Made by a program: the position numbers and the translations under genes
Assembly: GCF_900105245.1 (NCBI RefSeq)
Contig: NZ_FNSZ01000001.1
Coordinates: 3,720,001 to 3,784,000 of the forward strand
Direction: 5' to 3'
Origin: Streptomyces sp. 1222.5
GTDB taxonomy: Bacteria > Actinomycetota > Actinomycetes > Streptomycetales > Streptomycetaceae
DNA length: 64,000 nucleotides
Shown here: piece by piece, positions 45,889 to 56,453 of the stretch
How positions within the stretch are numbered: the stretch's first letter is position 1
How the letters are laid out: each line of letters begins with the position of its first letter
Notes under the pieces: generated by a model
The model's database searches: none
The model's input: only the letters and a program-made list of their open reading frames with translations
Told to the model about the DNA's origin: nothing

Positions 45889-46380
45889 ATGCACCCCGAC
45901 CGCACCACCACCCGCTTCCCCGTACCCGTCGACGCCGCCCTGCGCGCCGCCGGCTGGCAGCCCGGACGCTGGGACATAAAACAAGCCGAGATCTGGGCCG
46001 ACACCCTCCGCGAACACACCTCACCCGCGGGACACCGGCACACCGTCTTCCCCGCGGCCGTCGAAGCCTGGGCCGAATTCGGCGGCCTCACCATCACCCC
46101 CAACGGACCCGGCCGCCAGATCGCCCCCGCCACCCTCCACCTCGACCCCCTCCACGGCCTCCACCACGCCCGCACCCTCGGCGACCTCGGCCGCGCCCTC
46201 GGCACCGAACTCAGTCCCCTCGGCGAGGAGACCGACACCGCCGCCGTCCTCGCCATCGACGCCGAAGGCCGCGTCTACACCCTCGACCACACCGGCGACT
46301 GGTACGTCGGCCCCGACATCGACCACGCCCTCGCCATGCTCGTCACCGGCATAGGACCCGCTCGCCTCACCGCCGGCTGA
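45889..46380 (+). CDS. SUKH-3 family immunity-type protein
   Basis: This 163-residue cytoplasmic protein of the SUKH-3 family has 'VDAALRAAGWQPGRWDIKQAEIWADTL', 'VFPAAVEAWAEFGGLTI', 'LHLDPLHGLH', 'LGTELSPLGEETDTAAVLAIDAEGRVYTLDHTGDWYVG' region and 'IDHALAMLVTGI', which follow the family consensus closely. SUKH-3 proteins are predicted immunity proteins for YwqJ and related deaminases, matching its position directly after the deaminase gene. GAGGAAAGG is the ribosome site. It is convergent with the sensor-kinase gene. Confidence 0.87.
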   Translation: MHPDRTTTRFPVPVDAALRAAGWQPGRWDIKQAEIWADTLREHTSPAGHRHTVFPAAVEAWAEFGGLTITPNGPGRQIAPATLHLDPLHGLHHARTLGDLGRALGTELSPLGEETDTAAVLAIDAEGRVYTLDHTGDWYVGPDIDHALAMLVTGIGPARLTAG

Positions 46381-46416
46381 CCCCCGCAATCCGGCCCGAG
46401 GAAAGACCCGAGGGAA

Positions 46417-47727
46417 CTACACCGCCGGAATCACCGCCGACACCCGGAAACCCCCCGCCTCCGTCGGCCCCGACACGAACACACCGCCCAGCCCGACGAC
46501 CCGCTCCCGCATCCCCAGCAGACCGTTCCCACCCGACGGCAGCCCCGCCGCCGACGCCGAAGCGGCCTCCGGCGGCGGCTCGTTCTCCACCTGCATCGCC
46601 AGCTCCGCCACCCGGTGCGCCAGCCGCACCCGCGTCTTCGCACCCGCCGCATGCTTGTGGACGTTCGTCAACGCCTCCTGCACCACCCGGTACGCCGTCT
46701 GCTCCAGCTCCGCCGCATACGACCGCACCTCCCCCTCCACCGACAGCTCCACGACCATCCCCGCGGCCGCCGACTGCCCGATCAACTCCTCCAGCTCCGA
46801 CAGACTCGGTCCCTCCGCCGCACCCTCCGCCTCCACCAGCCGCGCGACCGCCACGGCCGCCTCCCCCACCGCCACCGACGGCACCGCGGCGACACGCCGA
46901 CCCGCGTCCCCACCGGCCCGCAGCACCCCGAGCATCTCCCGCAACTCGGTCAACGCCTGCCGGCCCATGTCCCCCACCAGCGACGCGTTGCGCACCGCCT
47001 TCTCCGGATCCTTCCGCGCCACCGCCTGCAACGCCGCCGCGTGCACCACCATCAGACTCACCCGGTGCGCGACGACGTCATGCATCTCCCGCGCGATCCG
47101 CGTCCGCTCCTCACCGCGCGCCCACTCGGCCCGCTCCTCCGCCCGCTCCGCGAGCAGCTGCAGCTCCCGCTCCAGCGAATCCGCCCGCTCCCGCAGGCTC
47201 TCCATCAGCCGGCGCCGCGCCCCCACGTACAGACCCAGCAGCACCGGCGGAGCCGTCAGCCCCAGCGACGTCGTGACCGCCGCGAACGGCACGAACCAGT
47301 CACCGAGCGTCAGATCACCCCGCGCCATGTCCTGCCGCACCCGCACGAACGTCACGATCATCGTGCCCAGCAACGACATCCCCGCCAGCGCGCCGATGAC
47401 CCGCCGCGGCAGCTCGCACGCCGCCAGCGTGTACAGACCCACGATGCCCATCAGGAAACCCATCTGGGCCGGCGTGATCGCGATCGCCACCAGCACGACG
47501 GCGATCGGCCACTTCCGCCGCACCAGCAGAACCGAACCGGCGATCAGCCCGAACACGATCCCCACGGACACCGGGACACCCGCGTCCTTGGCGAACGGAA
47601 TACCCTCCGCACCGCACTCCACGGCGGACACCAGCGCGAGACTCCCGTCGAGCACCGCACTGCGCCACCTCGCCCACCACCAAGGGCCGGTCAGGCCCCT
47701 GGCATGCTCTTCCCCCGTCGTGGTCAT
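46417..47727 (-). CDS. orphan NarL-type sensor histidine kinase
   Basis: This 436-residue membrane sensor has five or six N-terminal transmembrane helices (to about residue 175) without an extracellular domain, a short coiled coil ('SLRERADSLERELQLLAERAEERAEWARGEE' region), the HisKA_3 dimerisation box 'RIAREMHDVVAHRVSLMVVHA' with the phospho-accepting His, and the ATPase with 'QEALTNVHKHAAGA' and 'GGNGLLGMRERVVGLGG'. Such kinases normally pair with an adjacent NarL/LuxR regulator, but none is present here. The orphan regulator at 60.3 kb is 13 kb away. Confidence 0.92.
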   Translation of the reverse strand: MTTTGEEHARGLTGPWWWARWRSAVLDGSLALVSAVECGAEGIPFAKDAGVPVSVGIVFGLIAGSVLLVRRKWPIAVVLVAIAITPAQMGFLMGIVGLYTLAACELPRRVIGALAGMSLLGTMIVTFVRVRQDMARGDLTLGDWFVPFAAVTTSLGLTAPPVLLGLYVGARRRLMESLRERADSLERELQLLAERAEERAEWARGEERTRIAREMHDVVAHRVSLMVVHAAALQAVARKDPEKAVRNASLVGDMGRQALTELREMLGVLRAGGDAGRRVAAVPSVAVGEAAVAVARLVEAEGAAEGPSLSELEELIGQSAAAGMVVELSVEGEVRSYAAELEQTAYRVVQEALTNVHKHAAGAKTRVRLAHRVAELAMQVENEPPPEAASASAAGLPSGGNGLLGMRERVVGLGGVFVSGPTEAGGFRVSAVIPAV

Positions 47728-47887
47728 GCGTCCAGCCTACGGGCGACGGGTGCGGCTTTTCCGGTGAGTTTCACCTACCTCCACACACCACACCCCGTAG
47801 TCGAACGACCTCGAAACCCACCGGTATCCCTCGAACTGGTGAACCCTTCCCGTTCGCCTCCGGAACGGATCATTCCGGCCGGACGGT

Positions 47888-47906
47888 ATGCATATGACAC
47901 ATGCAT
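47888..47906. promoter_or_regulatory. palindrome over the start codon
   Basis: ATGCATATG-a-CACATGCAT is an inverted repeat with one mismatch per arm and contains both candidate ATG starts of the HTH/LAGLIDADG-like gene. It may be an autoregulatory site. There is no good ribosome site in front. Confidence 0.35.
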
Positions 47907-48766
47907 TCGGCACGTACGCCGACTTCGACCGCCTTCGCGAGCGGGCTGTCGCCCTGCGCCGCGCCGGCCACAGCCTCCGGCAGATCCGGGACGAGCTGAA
48001 GATCTTCAACAACGACCTCCTCAACCGACTCGTGCAGGGCGAGCCCCCACCGGAGTGGACCAAGCGCCCGAGGGCCAAGGACGACCTGCGGGCCCGGGCC
48101 CGCGAGCTACGCCTCCAGGGCTGGACCTACGACCGGATCCAGGCGGAGTTGGGGTGCTCCAAGAGTTCGATCTCGTTGTGGGTGCGAGATCCCCCCGAGC
48201 CGGAGAGGCGCGACCCCACGGAGCAGGCGAAGCTGGCCGCCAGGAAGCGCTGGGAGCACGAACTGGCGGTACGGGACGAGAAGCGCCAGGCGACGAAAGC
48301 TGCCGCCGCGAACGAGATCGGCGCAATGACCGACCGCGAGCTCTTCGTGACGGGAGTGGCCCTTTACTGGGCCGAGGGCTCCAAGGACAAGCCGTACGCG
48401 CGGCGCGAGAACGTTCAGTTCGTCAACAGCGACCCCGGCGTGATCAAGGTCTACCTCGCCTGGCTGGATCTCCTGGGGGTCGCGCGCGAACGCCTTCGCT
48501 TCCGCGTCATGATCCACGAAACCGGTGACCCCGACGGAGCCGTGCGCTACTGGGCGAACCTCGCCGACGTCGACGCATCCGCGTTTCAGCCCACCACCCT
48601 CAAGAAGCACAACCCGAAAACCGTGCGCAAGAACGTGGGCGAGAGCTACCGGGGCTGCCTCGTCATCGGCGTCCTGCGGGGAGCCGAGCTGTATCGTCGC
48701 ATCGAAGGCTGGTGGTGCGGCATAGTAGGGGCTGCCACCGCGGCCGATCTTCCAAATCGGACATAG
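47888..48766 (+). CDS. two-HTH protein with LAGLIDADG-like domain beside tRNA-Gln
   Basis: The 292-residue product begins with two Hin/resolvase-like helix-turn-helix segments. The first is 'VALRRAGHSLRQIRDELKI' (21-39) and the second 'ELRLQGWTYDRIQAELGCSKSSISLWVRD' (73-101). After a charged helix, 'FVTGVALYWAEGSK' (153-166) resembles a LAGLIDADG helix, followed by 'VQFVNSDPGVIKVYLAWLDLLGV', 'LRFRVMIHETGD', 'LKKHNPKTVRKNVGESYRGCLVI' and 'AELYRRIEGWW'. The core could be a single LAGLIDADG-type nuclease or DNA-binding fold. It starts within a near-perfect ATGCAT palindrome and ends six bases before tRNA-Gln. I am confident of the HTHs, less so of the nuclease relation. Confidence 0.75.
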   Translation: MHMTHAFGTYADFDRLRERAVALRRAGHSLRQIRDELKIFNNDLLNRLVQGEPPPEWTKRPRAKDDLRARARELRLQGWTYDRIQAELGCSKSSISLWVRDPPEPERRDPTEQAKLAARKRWEHELAVRDEKRQATKAAAANEIGAMTDRELFVTGVALYWAEGSKDKPYARRENVQFVNSDPGVIKVYLAWLDLLGVARERLRFRVMIHETGDPDGAVRYWANLADVDASAFQPTTLKKHNPKTVRKNVGESYRGCLVIGVLRGAELYRRIEGWWCGIVGAATAADLPNRT

Positions 48767-48772
48767 CGGCAA

Positions 48773-48843
48773 TCCCGGGTCGTCTAAGGGCAAGACGTCA
48801 GATTTTGGTTCTGATCATGGGGGTTCGAGTCCTCCCCCGGGAG
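48773..48843 (+). tRNA. tRNA-Gln (anticodon TTG)
   Basis: A complete cloverleaf can be drawn: acceptor TCCCGGG/CCCGGGA, D stem GTCT/AGAC, anticodon stem TCAGA/TCTGA with loop TTTTGGT (anticodon TTG), variable TCAT, and T stem GGGGG/CCTCC with loop TTCGAGT. The CCA end is not encoded. It begins seven bases after the stop of the preceding protein gene. Confidence 0.95.
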
Positions 48844-48965
48844 CACATGCTCAGTTCGGGTCCTCACCGCCAACACCGGTCAGGGCCCGCACTCATACCC
48901 CCCAAACCCCGCCCCGGTATCCTGCGGCTGTCACCCCCACCCATCCAGAGCCGAAGGGCAACCCC

Positions 48966-50414
48966 GTGAGCGCCATCCGCCCGGCAGCCGTCGTCGTTCT
49001 CGCAGCGGGTGAGGGCACCCGTATGAAGTCCGCCACACCCAAGGTCCTCCATCAGATCTGCGGCCGATCCCTGGTCGGCCATGTCCTCGCCGCCTCCCGC
49101 GAGTTGGACCCGCAGGCCCTGGTCGTCGTCGTGGGCCACGCCCGCGAGCAGGTCACCGAGCACCTGACCGGTATCGACCCGGACGTGCGCACGGCCGTGC
49201 AGGCGAAGCAGAACGGCACCGGGCACGCGGTGCGGATGGGCCTGGAGGAGCTGGGCGGCGCGGTCGACGGGACCGTGGTCGTCGTGTGCGGTGACACCCC
49301 GCTGCTCACCGCGGAGACGCTCGAGGCGCTCGCCGGCACCCATCACGCGGACGGCAACGCGGTGACCGTGCTGACCGCCGAGGTGCCGGACGCGACCGGT
49401 TACGGCCGGATCGTGCGGGACGAGGCGACGGGTGCCGTGACGGCGATCGTGGAGCACAAGGACGCGACCGACGCGCAGCGGGCGATCCGGGAGATCAACA
49501 GCGGTGTGTTCGCGTTCGACGGGCAGCTGCTGGCGGACGCGCTGAAGAAGGTGCGGACGAACAACAGCCAGGGCGAGGAGTACCTGACGGACGTGCTGGG
49601 GATCCTGCGGGAGGCCGGGCACCGGGTCGGGGCGTCGGTGGCCGGTGACCACCGGGAGATCGCGGGGATCAACAACCGGGTGCAGCTCGCCGAGGCGCGG
49701 CGGATCCTGAACGACCGGCTGCTGACCCGCGCGATGCTGGACGGTGTGACGGTGGTGGATCCGGCGTCGACGTGGCTGGATGTGACGGTCACGTTCGGGC
49801 AGGACTCCGTGGTGCATCCGAACACGCTGCTGACCGGGTCGACGCATGTGGCCGAGGGTGCGGAGGTCGGTCCGAACAGCCGGCTGAAGGACACGAAGGT
49901 GGGCGCGGGGGCGCGGGTGGACAACACGGTGTCCGAGGGGGCCGTGGTGGGTGCGGGGGCGAGCGTGGGGCCGTACGCGTATCTGCGTCCGGGTACGCGT
50001 CTGGGCGCGAAGGGCAAGATCGGTACGTACGTCGAGACGAAGAACGCGCGGATCGGCGAGGGGACGAAGGTTCCGCATCTGTCGTACGTGGGGGACGCGA
50101 CGATCGGTGAGCACACGAACATCGGTGCGGCGAGTGTGTTCGTGAACTATGACGGTCAGGACAAGCACCACACCACGATCGGGTCGCACTGCCGGACGGG
50201 TTCGGACAACATGTTTGTGGCTCCTGTCACGGTCGGGGACGGCGCGTACACCGCTGCCGGTTCGGTGATCACGAAGGATGTGCCGCCGGGTTCGCTGGCC
50301 GTGGCCCGTGGTCAGCAGCGGAATATCGAGGGCTGGGTGGCTCGGAAGCGTCCGGGGAGCGCGGCGGCGAAGGCGGCCGAGGCGGTGTCCCGGCAGGGCG
50401 GTGACGAGGGCTGA
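48966..50414 (+). CDS. glmU: bifunctional GlmU (glucosamine-1-P acetyltransferase / GlcNAc-1-P uridylyltransferase)
   Basis: This 482-residue cytoplasmic enzyme makes UDP-GlcNAc for peptidoglycan. The N-terminal pyrophosphorylase has 'VVLAAGEGTRMKS', 'VVVCGDTPLL' and 'EINSGVFAF'. The C-terminal left-handed beta-helix acetyltransferase shows hexapeptide repeats and 'VETKNARIGEGTKVPHLSYVGDATIGEHTNIGA', 'NYDGQDKHHT' and 'IGSHCRTGSDNMFVAPV'. GTG start with GAAGGG upstream. It heads a housekeeping run with prs, rplY and pth, and its GTG lies 122 bases after the tRNA. Confidence 0.97.
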   Translation: MSAIRPAAVVVLAAGEGTRMKSATPKVLHQICGRSLVGHVLAASRELDPQALVVVVGHAREQVTEHLTGIDPDVRTAVQAKQNGTGHAVRMGLEELGGAVDGTVVVVCGDTPLLTAETLEALAGTHHADGNAVTVLTAEVPDATGYGRIVRDEATGAVTAIVEHKDATDAQRAIREINSGVFAFDGQLLADALKKVRTNNSQGEEYLTDVLGILREAGHRVGASVAGDHREIAGINNRVQLAEARRILNDRLLTRAMLDGVTVVDPASTWLDVTVTFGQDSVVHPNTLLTGSTHVAEGAEVGPNSRLKDTKVGAGARVDNTVSEGAVVGAGASVGPYAYLRPGTRLGAKGKIGTYVETKNARIGEGTKVPHLSYVGDATIGEHTNIGAASVFVNYDGQDKHHTTIGSHCRTGSDNMFVAPVTVGDGAYTAAGSVITKDVPPGSLAVARGQQRNIEGWVARKRPGSAAAKAAEAVSRQGGDEG

Positions 50415-50424
50415 CCGGAAACGG

Positions 50425-50452
50425 TTGCGTCAAACACGGCGTACCGTGATAA
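50425..50452 (+). promoter_or_regulatory. putative prs promoter
   Basis: TTGCGT (50425-50430) and TGATAA (50447-50452), spaced by 16 bases, lie about 115 bases upstream of the prs start. Confidence 0.4.
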
Positions 50453-50565
50453 GTGCACATCCGCACGAGTGCACCCCCGCACCCTTACCAGCTGATTCGG
50501 CCTCTCGCGCCCAGCCGAGAGGTCGGCGGCCGGCTGGTTGAGACAACCTCTGAGGAGACAGTGCT

Positions 50566-51546
50566 GTGACCGGGATCAAGACGACCGGCGAGAAGAAGTT
50601 GATGTTCTTCTCCGGCCGCGCCCACCCCGAGCTTGCCGAGGAGGTCGCCCAGCAGCTGGGTGTCGGGGTCGTCCCGACCAAGGCCTTCGACTTCGCGAAC
50701 GGTGAGATCTACGTCCGGTATCAGGAGTCGGCGCGTGGTGCGGACTGTTTCCTGATCCAGAGCCACACGGCTCCGATCAACAAGTGGATCATGGAGCAGT
50801 TGATCATGATCGACGCGTTGAAGCGTGCGTCGGCTCGTTCCATCACGGTGATCGTGCCGTTCTACGGTTACGCGCGGCAGGACAAGAAGCACCGTGGTCG
50901 TGAACCGATCTCGGCGCGTCTGATCGCGGATCTGATGAAGACCGCGGGTGCGGACCGGATTCTCACGGTGGACCTGCACACGGATCAGATCCAGGGCTTC
51001 TTCGACGGTCCGGTGGACCACTTGTTCGCGCTGCCGCTGCTGGCGGACTACGTGGGGCGGAAGGTGGACCGGGAGAAGCTGACGGTCGTATCGCCGGACG
51101 CGGGGCGTGTGCGGGTGGCGGACCGGTGGTGCGACCGGCTCGGTGCGCCGCTGGCGATCGTGCACAAGCGGCGTGACAAGGATGTGGCGAACCAGGTGAC
51201 CGTCCACGAGGTCGTGGGTGAGGTCAAGGGCCGGGTGTGCGTCCTCGTCGACGACATGATCGACACGGGTGGGACGATCTGTGCGGCCGCGGACGCGCTG
51301 TTCGCGCACGGTGCGGAGGATGTCATCGTGACGGCGACGCACGGTGTGCTGTCGGGTCCGGCGGCGGACCGGCTGAAGAACTCGCGGGTGAGTGAGTTCG
51401 TGTTCACGAACACGCTGCCGACGCCGGGGGAGCTGGGCAGCGATCTGGACAAGATCACGGTGCTGTCGATCGCTCCGACGATCGCGAGTGCGGTGCGTGA
51501 GGTGTTCGAGGACGGCTCGGTGACCAGCCTCTTCGACGAGCAGTGA
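50566..51546 (+). CDS. prs: ribose-phosphate pyrophosphokinase
   Basis: This 326-residue enzyme converts ribose 5-phosphate and ATP into PRPP for nucleotide, histidine and tryptophan synthesis. It shows 'FDFANGEIYVRYQESARG', the ATP-site 'YGYARQDKKHRGREPISARL', the metal/ATP site 'VDLHTDQIQGFF' and the PRPP loop 'VLVDDMIDTGGTI'. GTG start with GAGGAGA upstream. It lies between glmU and rplY, as usual in actinobacteria. Confidence 0.97.
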   Translation: MTGIKTTGEKKLMFFSGRAHPELAEEVAQQLGVGVVPTKAFDFANGEIYVRYQESARGADCFLIQSHTAPINKWIMEQLIMIDALKRASARSITVIVPFYGYARQDKKHRGREPISARLIADLMKTAGADRILTVDLHTDQIQGFFDGPVDHLFALPLLADYVGRKVDREKLTVVSPDAGRVRVADRWCDRLGAPLAIVHKRRDKDVANQVTVHEVVGEVKGRVCVLVDDMIDTGGTICAAADALFAHGAEDVIVTATHGVLSGPAADRLKNSRVSEFVFTNTLPTPGELGSDLDKITVLSIAPTIASAVREVFEDGSVTSLFDEQ

Positions 51547-51596
51547 GGTTTCTGCAGACCTTCTGCGCGTCGGTCGGTCCGACCGGCTGAAGATCC

Positions 51597-51658
51597 TTTT
51601 GGTGCGGCCTCCCCCGCCGGGTAAACTGCTGGAGTTGCTCGGCGAGGGAGGCCGTTTT
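51597..51658 (+). terminator. prs terminator hairpin with a promoter-like element in its loop
   Basis: CGGCCTCCCCCGCCG (51605-51619) pairs with CGGCGAGGGAGGCCG (51640-51654) with one mismatch and is followed by TTTT. The 20-base loop contains TAAACT (51622-51627), a good -10, and TTGGTG at 51599-51604 lies 17 bases before it. The segment can therefore both end prs transcription and start rplY transcription. Confidence 0.6.
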
Positions 51659-51765
51659 CCGTCATGGCCGGGATGCGGCGGTCCGTTATCGACGCGCTCT
51701 TCGTAGCAGGCCGTTCGTGGCCGGGTGACCACGTCCGCATCTGAGTTCTACGAGGAGTGATCCAT

Positions 51766-52365
51766 ATGTCCGAGGTGAAGCTCGCCGCCGAGACCCGCAC
51801 CGAGTTCGGCAAGGGTGCCGCGCGCCGCATCCGCCGTGAGAACAAGGTCCCGGGTGTCCTGTACGGCCACGGTTCCGACCCGCTGCACCTGACCCTCCCG
51901 GGCCACGAGCTGCTGCTCGCGCTGCGTACCCCGAACGTCCTGATCTCCCTGGACATCGACGGCAAGACCAACGAGCTGGCGATCCCGAAGTCCGTGCAGC
52001 GCGACCCGCTGAAGGGCTTCCTGGAGCACGTCGACCTGCTGCTGGTCAAGCGCGGCGAGAAGGTCACGGTCGAGATCCCGGTGCACGCCGAGGGCGAGCT
52101 GGCCCCCGGTGGCAACCTGCTCGAGCACGTCCTGGTCGCCCTGCCGGTCGAGGCCGAGGCCACGCACATCCCCGAGGCCGTCACGGTCTCCGTCGAGGGC
52201 CTGGAGGCCGGTGCCTCCGTCCACGCCAAGGACATCACGCTGCCCAGCGGCGTGACCCTGGCCGTGGACGAGGACGCGGTCGTCCTCCAGGTGCTGCAGG
52301 CCCAGGTCGAGGAGACCGAGGGCGAGGAGGCGGCTGCCGAGGGCGAAGAGGTCGCCGAGGCCTGA
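51766..52365 (+). CDS. rplY: 50S ribosomal protein L25 (Ctc/TL5 type)
   Basis: The 199-residue long form of L25 binds 5S rRNA. The N-terminal L25 domain ('KLAAETRTEFGKGAARRIRRENKVPGVLYGHG') is followed by the TL5 C-terminal domain ('VDLLLVKRGEKVTVEIPVHAEGE') and a very acidic tail (EETEGEEAAAEGEE). The start at 51766 has GAGGAG upstream; an in-frame ATG nine bases earlier is poorly placed. In related organisms this is a general-stress-type protein (Ctc). Confidence 0.96.
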   Translation: MSEVKLAAETRTEFGKGAARRIRRENKVPGVLYGHGSDPLHLTLPGHELLLALRTPNVLISLDIDGKTNELAIPKSVQRDPLKGFLEHVDLLLVKRGEKVTVEIPVHAEGELAPGGNLLEHVLVALPVEAEATHIPEAVTVSVEGLEAGASVHAKDITLPSGVTLAVDEDAVVLQVLQAQVEETEGEEAAAEGEEVAEA

Positions 52366-52399
52366 TCGCCGGCCGACGGCCGACGGTAGTTTGCTGTTC

Positions 52400-52431
52400 A
52401 GCCGCCGCTTCCCTCGCGGGGAGCGGCGGCT
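52400..52431 (+). terminator. hairpin between rplY and pth
   Basis: AGCCGCCGCT-t-CCC pairs with GGG-AGCGGCGGCT around a short loop. No T-run follows, so partial termination or RNA processing between the two genes is more likely than a full stop. Confidence 0.5.
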
Positions 52432-52455
52432 GGCGCGTATCAAGGAGGCATGGAC

Positions 52456-53052
52456 GTGACCACCCCCGCCAGTGGCCCCTGGCTCATCGTCGGGCTCGGT
52501 AACCCCGGTCCGGAGTACGCCATGAACCGGCACAACGTCGGTTTCATGGTGGCCGACCTGCTCGCGGAGCGGATCGGCGGGAAGTTCAAGCGTGCGGGCA
52601 AGGCGCAGGCGCAGGTGCTGGAGGGGCGGATCGGTCCGGCGGGTCCGGCGAGCCGCCGGGTGGTGCTGGCGAAGCCGATGTCGTACATGAACCTGTCCGG
52701 TGGTCCGGTGAACGCGCTGCGGGACTTCTACAAGGTGCCGCAGGCGAACGTGGTGGCGGTCCATGACGAGCTGGACATCGACTACGGCACGCTGCGGCTG
52801 AAGCTGGGCGGCGGGGACAACGGGCACAACGGTCTGAAGTCGATGACGAAGGCGATGGGTCCGGACTACCACCGGGTGCGGTTCGGGATCGGGCGGCCGC
52901 CGGGGCGTATGCAGGTGGCGGACTTCGTGCTGAAGGACTTCTCGTCGGCGGAGCGCAAGGAGCTGGACTGGTTCGTGGACCGTGCGGCGGACGCGGTGGA
53001 GTGTCTGCTGGCGGAGGGGCTGGAGCGGGCGCAGGGCGCGTACAACTCCTGA
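52456..53052 (+). CDS. pth: peptidyl-tRNA hydrolase
   Basis: This 198-residue cytoplasmic enzyme recycles peptidyl-tRNA dropped by ribosomes. Motifs are 'LIVGLGNPGPEYAMNRHNVGFMVAD' (catalytic His in NRHN), 'KPMSYMNLSGGPV', 'VVAVHDELDIDYGTLRLKLGGGDNGHNGLKS' and 'YHRVRFGIGRPP'. AAGGAGG is one base from ATG at 52450 but seven from GTG at 52456, so GTG is preferred. It follows rplY after a hairpin. Confidence 0.96.
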   Translation: MTTPASGPWLIVGLGNPGPEYAMNRHNVGFMVADLLAERIGGKFKRAGKAQAQVLEGRIGPAGPASRRVVLAKPMSYMNLSGGPVNALRDFYKVPQANVVAVHDELDIDYGTLRLKLGGGDNGHNGLKSMTKAMGPDYHRVRFGIGRPPGRMQVADFVLKDFSSAERKELDWFVDRAADAVECLLAEGLERAQGAYNS

Positions 53053-53154
53053 CTGCGCGGGTGCCGGCCGGTGTGCCGTACAACTGCGGACTTGTCCGTC
53101 CTTGCCTTCCGGCGGAGTTGACCGGCCGTGCGGCTATGGCCAATGATCCCGGCC

Positions 53155-53655
53155 ATGCCTGCCTCAGCCAGTAACGCTCGCGCCCGCCGGGCGTCCGTGT
53201 CCGCGTTGCGGTTCGGGCGGGTCGCGGCGACGGGTGCGGTCGCCGCGCTGATCCTGTTCGCCGGGGTGTGGGGTTCCTGGGGGACCGCGCAGCACGTGAT
53301 GCTGACCAAGGGGCGTGAGCGCGGCACGGTCGAGGTGACGTCCTGTGCGGGTGACGGCTGTTCCGGGCCGTTCCGGCCGGTGTCGGCGGGTGCGCGGGCG
53401 CGGGCGCGGGTGGTGATCGCGCAGTCGGTGGCGGTGCGCAAGGGGCGGACGTACGACGTGGTGCTGAAGCCGGGTACGGCGGACGCGCTGCGTTCGGGTC
53501 CGGCGGGGATTCTTTACGCCTGGGTGCCGCTCGGCGGGGCGTTGCTGCTGGCCTCGGTGGTGGTCGCGGGGGGTCTGCGGCTGACGCGGGTGGCGTGGGG
53601 GCTGGCGTTGTCGGGTGCGGGTCTGCTGACGGTGGCCTTCGTGGCTGTGCGGTGA
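53155..53655 (+). CDS. small membrane protein of unknown function
   Basis: The 166-residue protein has an N-terminal transmembrane helix (about residues 20-42), an extracytoplasmic segment with a cysteine pair 'SCAGDGCSGPF' that could form a disulphide, and two C-terminal helices ('AWVPLGGALLLASVVVAGGL', 'GLALSGAGLLTVAFVAV'). Alternative ATGs exist at 53143 and earlier. It is last in the glmU-pth direction and convergent with ppc, separated by a terminator. No family is recognised. Confidence 0.75.
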   Translation: MPASASNARARRASVSALRFGRVAATGAVAALILFAGVWGSWGTAQHVMLTKGRERGTVEVTSCAGDGCSGPFRPVSAGARARARVVIAQSVAVRKGRTYDVVLKPGTADALRSGPAGILYAWVPLGGALLLASVVVAGGLRLTRVAWGLALSGAGLLTVAFVAVR

Positions 53656-53667
53656 CGTGGAGGTGAG

Positions 53668-53700
53668 GGTGCCCCCGGGGTCGTGGACCTCGGGGGCACC
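53668..53700. terminator. bidirectional hairpin terminator
   Basis: GGTGCCCCCGGGGTC-gtg-GACCTCGGGGGCACC has a 15-bp stem with one wobble pair, and lies between the convergent stops at 53655 and 53721. Confidence 0.8.
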
Positions 53701-53720
53701 GTTGTGTGCGGGGGCGGGTG

Positions 53721-56453
<2,733 letters not shown>

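Noticed and set aside
41207..46380. Type VI or ESX secretion-linked polymorphic toxin locus
   Set aside because: No secretion genes, WXG100 proteins, RHS repeats or signal peptides are present, so I treat the locus as intracellular.
47888..48843. Integrated element at tRNA-Gln
   Set aside because: There is no integrase, excisionase or replication gene, and I could not find a copy of the tRNA 3' end nearby that would mark attL/attR. glmU follows directly, as in undisturbed chromosomes.
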